Shown here one piece after another: positions 17,683 to 27,019 of a DNA stretch of 64,000 nucleotides; position 1 is the stretch's first letter, and each line of letters begins with the position of its first letter. Under the pieces are notes generated by a model. The model did no database searches and had not been told where the DNA came from. It saw only the letters and a list, made by a program, of their open reading frames with translations. The position numbers and the translations under genes were made by a program. The DNA is from JAMZMI01 sp964353015 (GTDB lineage Bacteria > Bacteroidota > Bacteroidia > Cytophagales > Cyclobacteriaceae): the NCBI GenBank assembly GCA_964353015.1, contig CAYGUA010000022.1, forward strand, positions 1 through 64,000. The letters are read 5' to 3'.

Positions 17683-18417
17683 ATGTCCGTCATTCGTATT
17701 CTCGCCATTGAAGATGATCCAATCTATGCCGAATCAATAAAGTTGGTAGTACAAGAACTAGGATATGTTCTGATAGATGTAGTTCAAAGCATTTCAGAAT
17801 TTAAGCGCCTTGTTAAAGCCACCATTCCGGATATTCTTTTGGTGGATATTGACTTGGGAGCAGAAATTGATGGTATAGAGCTGGCAAATCAAATAAGCGA
17901 AGAGTCAAATGCTCCAGTCATTTTTTTGACGGCCTATAAGGATACCGAAACAATTATTAGAGCGAAGGATGCGCGTCCTTCAGCATATCTAACGAAACCG
18001 TATGAGGCTGTATTGTTGCAAGCGGCAATCGAAATAGCTGTTTCGGGAGGTAAAACTGCCCAAAATCCTTCGGAGGGTTTCACTATGTCCATGCAAAAGG
18101 AATCACTATTTGTAAAAAGTGGGGGTTCTTTAAAAAAGGTTTCCATTGCTGAAATTCTATTCATCGAAGTGAAGGAAAAGTTCTGTCAACTGCACGGTCT
18201 CTCTACCTATTTGGAAATCAATATCCGGTTAAAAGACCTGATTGAAAAATTACCTGCAAACCAATTCATTCAGACGCATCGATCTTTCGTAGTAAATAAA
18301 AACCATATTGATGAGGTTGACGCTGGTTTTTCCAAATTGCAGATAAAAGCCACCACCATCCCCATAGGTAAAAATTACAAAGAGACTGTTAGTGCTGCGC
18401 TTGATAGAGTGGGGTAG
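17683..18417 (+). CDS. LytTR-type response regulator
   Basis: The receiver domain has the acidic pair IEDD, Asp55 in ILLVDID, FLTAYKD and LTKPY. The LytTR domain follows (VKSGGSLKKVSIAEILFIEV, FIQTHRSFVVNKNHID, IPIGKNYKE). It is convergent with the TPR kinase at 18420-20471, with only 2 bp between the stop codons, so the pair is linked but transcribed from separate promoters. It is the nearest candidate for binding the 21-bp-phased ATTCC repeats at 20525 and 25371. The 268 bp upstream hold the cassette terminator and an AT-rich leader; I saw no phased repeats there. Confidence 0.93.
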   Translation: MSVIRILAIEDDPIYAESIKLVVQELGYVLIDVVQSISEFKRLVKATIPDILLVDIDLGAEIDGIELANQISEESNAPVIFLTAYKDTETIIRAKDARPSAYLTKPYEAVLLQAAIEIAVSGGKTAQNPSEGFTMSMQKESLFVKSGGSLKKVSIAEILFIEVKEKFCQLHGLSTYLEINIRLKDLIEKLPANQFIQTHRSFVVNKNHIDEVDAGFSKLQIKATTIPIGKNYKETVSAALDRVG

Positions 18418-18419
18418 GA

Positions 18420-20471
18420 CTAAGACGCCAACGGGAGGGAGATATAAAATGTAGTGCCTTTATTCAGTGTGCTTTCCACTCTTAACTGGCCTTTGTTCAT
18501 TTCCACAAATTCCTTCACCAGCACCATTCCAAGCCCAGTTCCTTTTTCTCGAGCAGTACCTGAACGTACTTTTGATTTGTCAATCGTAAACAGTTTCTCA
18601 AGCTGCTGTTCATTCATGCCCGTACCAGTATCAGAAAAGGTAAACTCAATCCAGTTATCGCTGATTCGATGGTTGATGGTGATGGTACTTTCAGAATGAC
18701 TAAACTTGATGGCATTGCTAATTAAATTCCGCACCACCGTTGAAAAGGTATTTCTATCTGCCATCACAAAATCTTCACTTATCGTCGATTCAATGATAAT
18801 TCCTTTGGCCTTTGCTGCTTCATGGAATACTTCCAGCACTTCATCGATGACGGGCTTGATGGCTATTTTTTCAATAGATAATACCAACTCTTCTTGCTGG
18901 CTCATTGACCAGTTTAATAAGTTATCAAGCAATTGATTGATGCTTTTCGCAGACTTATCTATGTGATCCACTAGGTCATTAATCTTCTCAGGTTGATTCC
19001 TATTGACATAGCTTTTTAATATTTGAGGAATGGTTTCGAAGGAAGCTATTGGCCCTCTGAGATCATGGCTGATGATAGAGAAAAGACGGTCTTTCGTTTT
19101 ATTTGAAGCTTCGATTTGAAGATTAAGTGCCTTGATTCTCTTGTTATTGCGGTAGACAATGAAAAATCCAGCGCCAATGAGCACTATGAGTAATCCCCCT
19201 GCAATGAAAAAATAGTACTGTCTCTGAATGGTAGCCTCATTTCGCAAATTTTCATTCATGAGAGAAAGATTTGTCGCCTCCTTTTCCTTCAATTCAAACT
19301 TGGATTCCATCTCGGCCATTGCTGCTGTGCGCTCATTAGAATAAATTGAATCGAGGGCACTTTTATGACCATTTCTATGCTTTTGATACAGTGTGTAATT
19401 ACCCAGCGTAGCGTAGACTTCCATCAGCAGTTCATTGTTTTTGGAGATCATTCGCAAGTCATTTCCATCTTCGGCAATTTCAAGTGATCTGTTAGCGTAG
19501 TAGATGGCACTATCCTGCAGCTTCAGCTTCTCTATCATAGATATTTCGTGATATACTTCAGCTAATGCATGATAGGTAAGCGAGCGACTATAACCATTGT
19601 TGTACTTCTCTTTGTACGACAAGGCTTTCTTAAATCGATTAATTGCCTCCCGTTTTTTTCCTTTCGTTTCTAAAGTAAAAGCTATGTTATGATGGTAGAT
19701 TCCGTGTTGACTGGAATTTTCTGGATAGTTCTTGCCTGAATAGTCCTTCTCGTAGTAATAAAGGGCTGAGTCAATGCTACTTGAACTACTGCCTGATCCA
19801 GAACAACTGTGCAGCACAGCCAGCCGTCCATAGACAGCATAGTCATTTGGTGGCCTCATTTTTTCATAAAGATTTTTGGCTCTCCAACCATATCTCAGGC
19901 CATTTTCACAATCGCGCCAATCATTGTAAACCAAGGACATAAGACTCAATACTTCAATTTGCAAGGCCGGTGTTGTTGTCGCGTAGATGGGCAAGGCTTG
20001 TTGATAGTATTCTAAGGCTTTTTCATATTCCCCGCGCCTTCTGCTAATTGTTCCAAGTCTTTTGTACACCCATCCGGTCAACGAATAAAATTTTGAGCTG
20101 TCTTCCGGTATCAGGGATTGATAGATAGCTATCGCTCTCTCTATCTCACCGTTGCGCTCATAGATCAGTCCTGAAATTTGAATGCAGTCATTCAATAGAT
20201 AATCATCGCCATAGGCTTTAGCTGCTGCAATCGCCCTCGAATTATAATTCAATGCCGTATCAAAGTCGATTTTTCTATATTCATAGCCCAACTCGTTCAG
20301 CCAAACGACTCGCATAGAATCATTGGTTTCATTGGTTAAATTCAGCTTCAGACTGTCGATGACCTGCTTGGCTTCAATTGATTGAGAAGATAACAGGGCA
20401 AACAGGATCAAAAAGAGCTTTAATGATTTGTGAATTTTGATTGGATGAATAAATTCAGCTACTATGTCCAT
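18420..20471 (-). CDS. TPR sensor histidine kinase, HisKA type
   Basis: The 683-residue protein has an N-terminal hydrophobic leader (LKLFLILFALLSSQSIEA), TPR repeats (about 50-360), a coiled coil, a membrane segment (about 420-440, YYFFIAGGLLIVLIGAGFFI), and a HisKA domain with SIISHDLRGP (His469). The ATPase domain shows RNLISNAIKFSH, DTGTGM and GTGLGMVLVKEF. Residues ~223-235 include a Ser/Gly-rich stretch (SGSGSSSSS) between TPR units. It converges on the LytTR regulator at 17683 rather than overlapping it, unlike the pairs at 874 and 7672. Its start lies about 50 bp from the phased ATTCC repeats, which could also affect this gene. Confidence 0.92.
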   Translation of the reverse strand: MDIVAEFIHPIKIHKSLKLFLILFALLSSQSIEAKQVIDSLKLNLTNETNDSMRVVWLNELGYEYRKIDFDTALNYNSRAIAAAKAYGDDYLLNDCIQISGLIYERNGEIERAIAIYQSLIPEDSSKFYSLTGWVYKRLGTISRRRGEYEKALEYYQQALPIYATTTPALQIEVLSLMSLVYNDWRDCENGLRYGWRAKNLYEKMRPPNDYAVYGRLAVLHSCSGSGSSSSSIDSALYYYEKDYSGKNYPENSSQHGIYHHNIAFTLETKGKKREAINRFKKALSYKEKYNNGYSRSLTYHALAEVYHEISMIEKLKLQDSAIYYANRSLEIAEDGNDLRMISKNNELLMEVYATLGNYTLYQKHRNGHKSALDSIYSNERTAAMAEMESKFELKEKEATNLSLMNENLRNEATIQRQYYFFIAGGLLIVLIGAGFFIVYRNNKRIKALNLQIEASNKTKDRLFSIISHDLRGPIASFETIPQILKSYVNRNQPEKINDLVDHIDKSAKSINQLLDNLLNWSMSQQEELVLSIEKIAIKPVIDEVLEVFHEAAKAKGIIIESTISEDFVMADRNTFSTVVRNLISNAIKFSHSESTITINHRISDNWIEFTFSDTGTGMNEQQLEKLFTIDKSKVRSGTAREKGTGLGMVLVKEFVEMNKGQLRVESTLNKGTTFYISLPLAS

Positions 20472-20524
20472 AATACAGAATAAAAATATGGAATTGGCTG
20501 ATTAACTCATAATTGAGTTTTTTC

Positions 20525-20608
20525 ATTCTTGTAAACAATCTGTTCATTCCCGAATTCCGGCTTTCTATTCCCAATAAACTTAACAAAACCTCTCTATGAA
20601 CATTTTTG
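20525..20608 (+). promoter_or_regulatory. three 21-bp-phased ATTCY repeats with -7-like box
   Basis: ATTCTT at 20525, ATTCCC at 20546 and ATTCCC at 20567 are exactly 21 bp apart. A perfect inverted repeat AACTCA-TAAT-TGAGTT sits one more step upstream (20504-20519). CATTTTTG (20601-20608) matches 7 of 8 positions of the TANNTTTG -7 box and starts 34 bp after the third repeat. The block at 25371-25454 has the same layout and the same 34-bp offset, and both share ATCTGTTCATTCC. Together they look like one LytTR-regulated promoter class reading rightwards. Confidence 0.7.
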
Positions 20609-20611
20609 ATA

Positions 20612-20773
20612 GTGGACAATGATTTTGATCGACTCACATCGGTTACACTTAAAGAAATCGCAATCGGTATTCCGAATCATAGAACAAGGCTTGAGCTATT
20701 TGTATCTGATGACTTATTGCAATCGAAAGATAGGAATAAGATCGCCAAAGCGTATCCATTCCACTCTGGATAA
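20612..20773 (+). CDS. possible small ORF (53 aa, GTG start)
   Basis: A frame opening with GTG (or TTG at 20606) reads DNDFDRLTSVTLKEIAIG, a mixed polar sequence, and stops at TAA 20771-20773. It lies directly after the -7-like box at 20601 and before the T9SS gene at 20803, where an untranslated leader of ~190 bases would otherwise be needed. Another frame is also open over much of the same stretch (from ATG 20619), so coding is not proven. I do not recognise a family. Confidence 0.25.
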   Translation: MDNDFDRLTSVTLKEIAIGIPNHRTRLELFVSDDLLQSKDRNKIAKAYPFHSG

Positions 20774-20802
20774 GAAATGAATCTTTTTTAAATTATTAAA
20801 AA

Positions 20803-21279
20803 ATGAAAATAATTAACAAAATCCCATTCCTTGTCGGTGTACTACTTTCATGGAGTACATCGGGCCAACAGCTAGACCGACAGGTCATTGCCACTGCCGG
20901 ATTGAGCGCCACAAGCAGCTATACCATTGGTGAGGTTATTGTCAACTCATCCAAACTTCAGGTCATTGCCGGTTTCCAGCAACCTGAATTCATTGAAGCG
21001 CCAGCCCTAGGGGTAAAAGATATTACCAGGGAACTGACGGTATTTCCGGTTCCAACTAGAGATGAACTTACCATTAGAGGTCTGAATTTCAGCGGGAATA
21101 CCACAAAGGCACTTTTGTACTCTCTGGAAGGAAGAAAGATGAGCGTTCAGGTTGAATCTACTACCAACGAAATGAAACTAAACCTCGATCAGTTGCCATC
21201 AGGCAATTACTTTCTAACCCTGCAAGATCCGATCAACCAGACAACAGCAAAATTTAAAATCTTAAAAATCAAATTATAA
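20803..21279 (+). CDS. short secreted protein with T9SS type A sorting domain
   Basis: The 158 residues comprise a signal peptide (ending WSTSGQ), a short domain with VIATAGLSATSSYTIGEVI and VIAGFQQPEF, and a C-terminal sorting domain (LTVFPVPTRDELTIRG, LYSLEGRKM, LDQLPSGNYFLTL, KFKILKIKL). Small proteins of this layout are common in Bacteroidota beside large repeat proteins. It lies 18 bp before the S74-domain protein at 21298, clearly an operon. A secreted or surface-attached partner of that protein is likely; the exact role is unknown. Confidence 0.85.
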   Translation: MKIINKIPFLVGVLLSWSTSGQQLDRQVIATAGLSATSSYTIGEVIVNSSKLQVIAGFQQPEFIEAPALGVKDITRELTVFPVPTRDELTIRGLNFSGNTTKALLYSLEGRKMSVQVESTTNEMKLNLDQLPSGNYFLTLQDPINQTTAKFKILKIKL

Positions 21280-21297
21280 TCTAAACGATTTACTGCC

Positions 21298-24200
21298 ATG
21301 ATTAAAAGATATTTTTACATTTTCTCGGCCGCTTTGTTTATCCTCATTACACCTACAACAGGTGTGAAAGCGAACATTGACGAAGACCGAATGGAGGCGC
21401 TTGCACGAAATACAAATAGCCCACCTGACGGATTTAATTATCAGGCCGTCCTCAGAGATAATGATGGGGTCATACTTGCCAACAGTGGGGTAACCCTTCG
21501 CTTCACCCTTTCCAATAGTGGTGGTGATGTATGGATTGAAAACCATTCTGTTACCACCAATACCTACGGTCTGGTCACATTAGTCATAGGACAAGGAACA
21601 AAAACCGGTGGAAGTGCCTCTGCATTTGCCAACATCGATTGGTCTTCTAACATTTCAATAAAAGTAGAAGCCGATTCTGGAAATGGTTTTATAGATCTGG
21701 GTACTACGGCATTACAAAGCGTTCCCTATGCCAACTATGCTGCCAATGGACTTACTGTTCCACAAGCGAATACCTTGGATGCTATTGATCTCAATGCAGA
21801 GCAAAATGTACAAGCAGATTGGAATGTGTCTGATAATACAGCAGACGCTTTCATTCAAAACAAACCAACCATACCGACGGATCTCAATCAGCTATCGGAC
21901 AGTGATGGATTATTGTCAGGCTCGTCTTTTGACGGGTCTTTCAATAGTCTTACAGATGTTCCTGTCAATCTTGATACGGACGCAACAGATGATTTCTCAG
22001 GATCATATAATGATTTAACGGATTTACCTGCGAACCTTGATACTGATGCAACAGATGACTTTTCTGGGTCATTTGCTGATTTAAGTGATGTCCCTGTTAA
22101 TCTAGATCTTGATGCTACGGATGATTTTGATGGATCTTTCAATAGCCTTACAGATGTTCCTGCAAATCTTGATACGGACGCCACTGATGATTTCTCAGGA
22201 TCATATAATGATTTAACGGATTTACCTGCGAACCTTGATANNNNNNNNNNNNNNNNNNNNNNNNNNNNNNNNNNNNNNNNNNNNNNNNNNNNNNNNNNNN
22301 NNNNNNNNNNNNNNNNNNNNNNNNNNNNNNNNNNNNNNNNTTTCTGGGTCATTTGCTGATTTAAGTGATGTCCCTGTTAATCTAGATCTTGATGCCACGG
22401 ATGATTTTGATGGATCTTTCAACAACTTAACAGACGTTCCTGTTAATCTTGACACGGACGCAACAGATGATTTTTCTGGCTCATTCACAGATTTGACCAA
22501 TGTGCCTACCTTATTAGACACTGATTCAAGTGACGACTTTAGTGGTTCATTCAATGATCTGACAGACTTGCCAACCAACTTGGATACTAATGCAACCGAT
22601 GATTTCAGTGGCAGCTACAACGACCTGACGGATCTACCAGTCAACCTGGATACAGATGCGACAGACGATTTCTCAGGATCATTTATGGATCTTACCAATG
22701 TACCAGCTGATCTCGCAGATGGGGATGACGGCATTGGGCGACTTGGAACAGGAATTAATTCGGTAATCAGTGGTGGCTACTCCAACAGTGCTTCCGCTTA
22801 TTATTCTTCAATTGGTGGTGGCTACTCCAACAGTGCTTCTGGTCAGATCTCCACAATTGGTGGTGGTAGCAGCAATATCGCTTATGGGGTAGCTGCGACA
22901 GTTGGTGGAGGATCTAACAATGAGGCTTCTGGTTATAGATCCACGATTGCTGGAGGCTACAGCAATGAGGCCACTGGTACCGTCTCCGCGATTGGCGGTG
23001 GCTATTTCAATACTGCTTCTGGTCATACTTCAACAATTAGCGGAGGCTATGACAATTCCGCTTCGGCCGGTTCAAGCGTTGGTGGTGGATCACATAATGC
23101 CGCTACAGGGTCTAATTCAACAATTGCTGGTGGGAGTTCGAATACAGCATCCAGCTATTACTCAACTGTCGCTGGAGGCCGTCAAAATTCCGCATCTGGT
23201 GATGGTTCAACTATTGGAGGCGGGCGTTTGAACATAGCTTCTGGCTACTATTCAACGATCGTAGGGGGTAAGGGAGTAAAAGCACAATCCTTTGGAGAAG
23301 TCGCTCTTGGGCTGGACAATAGCTACGCAACCAATCCGGATGCTACGTCATTTGTGGCAACAGATCGAATACTTTCGGTTGGTAATGGTACGGGAGGAAC
23401 AAGAAGCAACGCGCTGACAATCCTCAAAAATGGAAATACCACTCTTCATGGACTGCTCACCATCGATGCAGATAATGTAGGAGGATCAATTGGCTTCACA
23501 CTTCCTGGACAGGATGGTACAGCCGGACAAGTACTAAGCACCGATGGATCTGGAAGTGTGGGATGGCAAACGCCAAGCTCCTTCAGTGGTAGCTTCTATG
23601 ACTTGACAAATGTCCCTTTTGGCCTGGAAGATGGTGGTGGCATTGGAAAATATGGTACAGGTAATTATTCTACGATTAGTGGAGGTAAGTCGAATTCCTC
23701 TACTCATAGATATTCAACTGTAGGTGGAGGAGTTAATAATACAGCCTCCGGAAGGAGTGCCACTGTGTCAGGAGGAGATTTAAATGTTGCATCAGGCGCA
23801 TACTCACATGTAGTGGGCAGAGAGAACACCGCTTCAAACAAAAGTTCTTCTGTATCCGGAGGAGGGCGCAATGTTGCATCTGGTCAATATTCAAATGTTG
23901 CAGGTGGATTTTTGAATTATGCAACAGGTAAATTTAGTGGAGTCGGCGCGGGGTGGAGCGCTTTTGCTCAATCTTATGGAGAATTTGTAATTGGTTTGAA
24001 TTCTTTGAATGCTACAAGCCCAACAGCAGAAAGTTTCATAGCAACTGATCGCATATTTACTGTTGGCAATGGATTGAGCGATTTATATAGAAGCAATGCA
24101 CTAGTGATACTCAAAAATGGCAATACAGACATCAATGGTGCGCTAGTGGCCAATAGTCTTGGAGTAGATGGCAAATTTACCTTGCCTACAGCAGACGGGA

Positions 24201-25282
24201 CAAGTGGACAAGTATTAAGCACAGATGGCTCTGGTGTCGTGAGTTGGGCAACCCCAGCTTCCGCTTTTAGCGGAAGCTTTCAGGACTTGACCAATGTTCC
24301 CGCAGGTCTTAGTGACGGTGATGATGGGATTGCTCGAGCAGGAAGTGGCACGAACTCTACCATTGGTGGTGGTATGTACAATTTCGCCTCAGGAACGTAT
24401 TCAACTGCGGCTGGAGGGTATGACAACACGGCGAGTGCTTCAAATGCTACTATATCAGGCGGCTCATCAAATGATGTAACACAGTATGGTGGCACCATAT
24501 CAGGGGGAATAAGTAACACGGTCAGCTCAGAAAAAGGTGTCATTGGAGGAGGTCAATACAACACTGCCTCCGGCTTTGGAAGCTCTATAGGTGGGGGTTC
24601 TAATAACACCACTTCAGGAAACCTGGCAACTATTCCAGGAGGAAATAACTTGAAAGCACGATCTTTTGGAGAAGTAGCGGTGGGCGTCTTTAATACAGAT
24701 ACCGCGACAGTTAATAGCTCATTTGCCTTTAATGGCTCAGATCAACTTTTTGTAATTGGAAATGGTACAGCAGATGGCTCTAGAAGTGATGCTCTTCGAA
24801 TGCTGAAGAATGGGAATACTACCTTGAATGGAAACTTGCAAGTGAATGGTGACCTTGCCTATTCTGGTTCACTCAGCAATTCATCTGACAAACGATTGAA
24901 AAAGGACATTACTGAGTTAAGCAATGTACTTCAAACACTTTTGAAACTAGAGGGGTATAAATACCGATACAATGGCATCAAGGCAACAGATACACTTTCT
25001 ACGCATATCGGTGTGATTGCCCAGGAACTTCAGCAGGTTTATCCAGAATTAGTGAAAACGGGTGACGATGGCTATCTCTCGGTGAACTACATGGAAATGA
25101 TTCCGCTCCTGTTGGAAGGTATCAAAGAGCTCTCCATGGAAAACACAACACTAAAAACGCAGAATGAATCGCTTGAGGAGAGACAAGAACAGGACGATCA
25201 AAAATTTGCTGCAATGGAAGCGAAACTGGATCAACTACTGAAACTGATGGTTCCAAGTGAAGATGCTGTTGGAAAGAATTAA
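21298..25282 (+). CDS. large repeat protein with YadA-like heads and S74 chaperone domain (contains assembly gap)
   Basis: Order of parts: signal peptide; an N-terminal domain (PPDGFNYQAVLRDNDGVIL) often seen in Bacteroidota S74 proteins; about ten 22-residue Asp-rich repeats (SGSFADLSDVPVNLD-DATDDF) containing the gap; three modules of 14-17 residue YadA/Hep_Hag-like head repeats (NTASG--STIGGG), each followed by RSNAL-ILKNGNT and, in the first two, QVLSTDGSG-V-W; then SSDKRLKKDI at ~24881, which starts a Peptidase_S74 intramolecular chaperone (HIGVIAQELQQVYPELV, YLSVNYMEMIPLLLEGI); then a coiled coil. S74 domains in phage tailspikes assist trimer folding and cut themselves off at the serine. 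A trimeric fibre is therefore likely. The two sides of the gap are in different frames only because 100 Ns is a placeholder. Confidence 0.88.
21922..22710 (+). repeat. 66-bp coding repeats with a 198-bp higher-order period
   Basis: Units of 22 codons repeat about ten times. The three units from 22064 to the gap are followed after the gap by a nearly identical copy of the 22064 unit, giving a 198-bp super-repeat. This explains why the assembly broke here. It is a protein-coding tandem repeat, not a CRISPR array. Confidence 0.9.
22241..22340. other. assembly gap (100 Ns)
   Basis: One hundred N bases mark a gap of unknown true length inside the repeat gene. From the first repeat copy, the missing bases should be 18 plus a multiple of 198. 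That sum is divisible by three and would join the flanking frames without a shift. Confidence 0.95.
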
Positions 25283-25330
25283 TAAACAATGGTGGTGAAC
25301 TAAGGCAGTTAATCGATTCAATTAACAATC

Positions 25331-25357
25331 AACCGGCTCCCAGGATGGGAGCTGGTT
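25331..25357 (+). terminator. hairpin terminator after the S74 protein gene
   Basis: AACCGGCTCCC (25331-25341), loop AGGAT and GGGAGCTGGTT (25347-25357) form an 11-bp stem with one G-T pair, followed by CCTTAGTATC. There is no strong T-run, so termination may be partial. Confidence 0.65.
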
Positions 25358-25370
25358 CCTTAGTATCTTC

Positions 25371-25454
25371 ATTCCTGAAATGGATCTGTTCATTCCTTCA
25401 TAATACCTTTCCATTCCTTACTGATTGATACAATCCGCGGTTTTTTCAATTTCG
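25371..25454 (+). promoter_or_regulatory. three 21-bp-phased ATTCCT repeats with -7-like box
   Basis: ATTCCT starts at 25371, 25392 and 25413, exactly 21 bp apart; the first two are preceded by TTC. A TTG at 25424-25426 and CAATTTCG at 25447-25454 (6 of 8 positions of TANNTTTG) form a plausible -33/-7 promoter. The -7 box starts 34 bp after the third repeat, as at 20567/20601. It precedes the sulfotransferase gene. Confidence 0.72.
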
Positions 25455-25479
25455 ATGTAACTAATTGAAAAAACACACC

Positions 25480-26292
25480 ATGGAAAAACTACACTTTGTT
25501 TCTGGATTCCCTCGTAGCGGCAGCACGCTCATGTGCAATCTACTCAACATGAATCCAGACTTTCACGCAACACCCACGTCACCTACCATTGATATGGTTA
25601 TGCAGATGAGGAAAGTATTCAGCCACAACGTCTCTTACAAAAATGTAAATCGACTGGAAGAAGCCTCGCGTTTCAAAGCGGGAGTTAGAGCTTATTTAAG
25701 CGCCTACTTTCATGACCAGCGTGTAGTCTTTGACAAAAACAGAGGTTGGGTCAATAAACTCCCAATAGTTGATCGAATTATGGAAAATGAGGAAAGTAAG
25801 ATCATTTTCTGTTACAGAAACCCCGTGGAAGTGTTCCAGTCCATTGAGGCGCAATATCAGAAAACGATCATGATGGAAAACACAGATGAAATCAACAACG
25901 AACTGGCATTTACCACGCTATACAACAGAGTTGAAACGTTTGTAGGTCAGAACTTTACGTTAATGTCAACGCCTGTCGCTCTGCTAGAAGATGCCCTAAC
26001 GCAGGGACATGGAAACCGAATCCTTATTGTGAGGTATGACAAACTCTGCTCTGAACCACAAAAGACACTAAACATGATTCATGAGTTCGTGGGTGAGCCA
26101 GCTATCCAGTATGACTTTTCACAATTAAAGCAGTCAACCTTTGAAAACGATGGAGCATATAACTACAAGTTTTTACACAGCATCCGAGAAGGTGAAGTGA
26201 CCTACAGCCCTACCAAAATCAATTTACCAAAAGACGCCATCGATCGGATCGAGAAGCGCTTTCAGTGGATTACCTCCAAAATCGAAAAATAG
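25480..26292 (+). CDS. sulfotransferase family protein
   Basis: The 270 residues start at ATG 25480 with EKLHFVSGFPRSGSTLMCNLL. PRSGSTL is the P-loop-like 5'-phosphosulfate-binding motif of PAPS-dependent sulfotransferases. FCYRNPVEVFQSIEAQ matches the region that contacts the 3'-phosphate. The enzyme would transfer sulfate from PAPS to an unknown acceptor, perhaps a surface polymer. There is no signal peptide, so it is cytosolic. The open frame extends five codons upstream to TTG, which would overlap the predicted transcription start. It is the first gene after the phased ATTCCT repeats and 6 bp before the 26299 gene. Confidence 0.85.
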   Translation: MEKLHFVSGFPRSGSTLMCNLLNMNPDFHATPTSPTIDMVMQMRKVFSHNVSYKNVNRLEEASRFKAGVRAYLSAYFHDQRVVFDKNRGWVNKLPIVDRIMENEESKIIFCYRNPVEVFQSIEAQYQKTIMMENTDEINNELAFTTLYNRVETFVGQNFTLMSTPVALLEDALTQGHGNRILIVRYDKLCSEPQKTLNMIHEFVGEPAIQYDFSQLKQSTFENDGAYNYKFLHSIREGEVTYSPTKINLPKDAIDRIEKRFQWITSKIEK

Positions 26293-26298
26293 AATAAA

Positions 26299-26715
26299 AT
26301 GGCTACTATCAACCTACAGAAAATCGTTGCAGTGAAAGGTCAGCCTGGCCTCTTTCACCTCACCAATTACAATCCAAAAGGATATTTTCTTCAACCGTTC
26401 AAAGGCGGTCCTGTCAGGTTCTTTTCGAATGAAAAAGGAAAGGTGCTGGCAATAGGAAATGTGGATCTCAAGTTGAAAGAAGGCTCTATTAATTCCCTTG
26501 AAATTTTTCTTAAGATGAGAGAGACTACCGTTTTACCCCCTGAAACGAGTTACGATTTAGTGGTCTCCTTCTTTATGGAATTAATTCCAGATTTGGATCC
26601 TGGGGTTGCGCCAAGCCACCTCGAAAAAGTATTGAAGTGGTATCACCAGATTTTTGAACATGAACATTCCTCTGAGATGATCAATGAGGAAGATGGGGGA
26701 TTGACAATTGCATAA
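26299..26715 (+). CDS. DUF5606-like protein of unknown function
   Basis: The 138 residues begin INLQKIVAVKGQPGLFHLTNY, resembling the start of DUF5606 proteins of Bacteroidota (KPGLYKL-type motif). The following region (KVLAIGNVDLKLKEG, SINSLEIFLKMRE) and a helical end with HLEKVLKWYHQIFEHEH fit that layout. It has no signal peptide or membrane segment. It lies 6 bp after the sulfotransferase gene and is very likely co-transcribed with it. Housekeeping DUF5606 genes are usually elsewhere, so this may be a paralog drawn into the sulfotransferase operon. The family call rests on recall and is moderate. Confidence 0.6.
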   Translation: MATINLQKIVAVKGQPGLFHLTNYNPKGYFLQPFKGGPVRFFSNEKGKVLAIGNVDLKLKEGSINSLEIFLKMRETTVLPPETSYDLVVSFFMELIPDLDPGVAPSHLEKVLKWYHQIFEHEHSSEMINEEDGGLTIA

Positions 26716-26747
26716 CTGTTCTAATCAAAATAATCGTTTTTCGGGGT

Positions 26748-26969
26748 AGAAAATTATTTTGAAACAATCTACCAACTCCAAGAGCGGAATCTCATAGAAC
26801 TCTCCTCTTGGAGGGGTGCCCGGCTAAGGGAAGGTTACCCATCCATCAATCCCTTTCTGTTCTTTCATAGGAAGGAACACCAGCAACTCCTTTCGACGAA
26901 GGCTTGAGCCTTCTGCTCGCAGCAGGTGCGATTTATGGATTAAAGAAGTTGAGAGACATGCAGAAATAA
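26748..26969 (+). pseudogene. remnant of a deleted giant-protein/PID-CTERM cassette
   Basis: AGAAAATTATTTTGAAA at 26748-26764 matches the last codons (KIILK) of the giant genes. From 26871 a frame reads GTPATPFDEGLSLLLAAG, then IYGLKKLRDMQK and a stop: a PID-CTERM-like tail with PID changed to PFD and GG to EG. No signal peptide or start codon is in frame, because a TAG stands just upstream. The 3' stretch and terminator after it are well preserved. The sequence between resembles a decayed form of the 499-545 hairpin spacer. The giant gene itself is missing. Confidence 0.8.
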
Positions 26970-27019
26970 TTCAACTAGCGAATCTTGACTGTTGCATAGA
27001 AGCAAGTCGATTTATAAGG

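Noticed and set aside
21922..22710. Regular repeats that could suggest a CRISPR array
   Set aside because: The repeats are 66-bp coding units in one frame with no variable spacers and no cas genes nearby.
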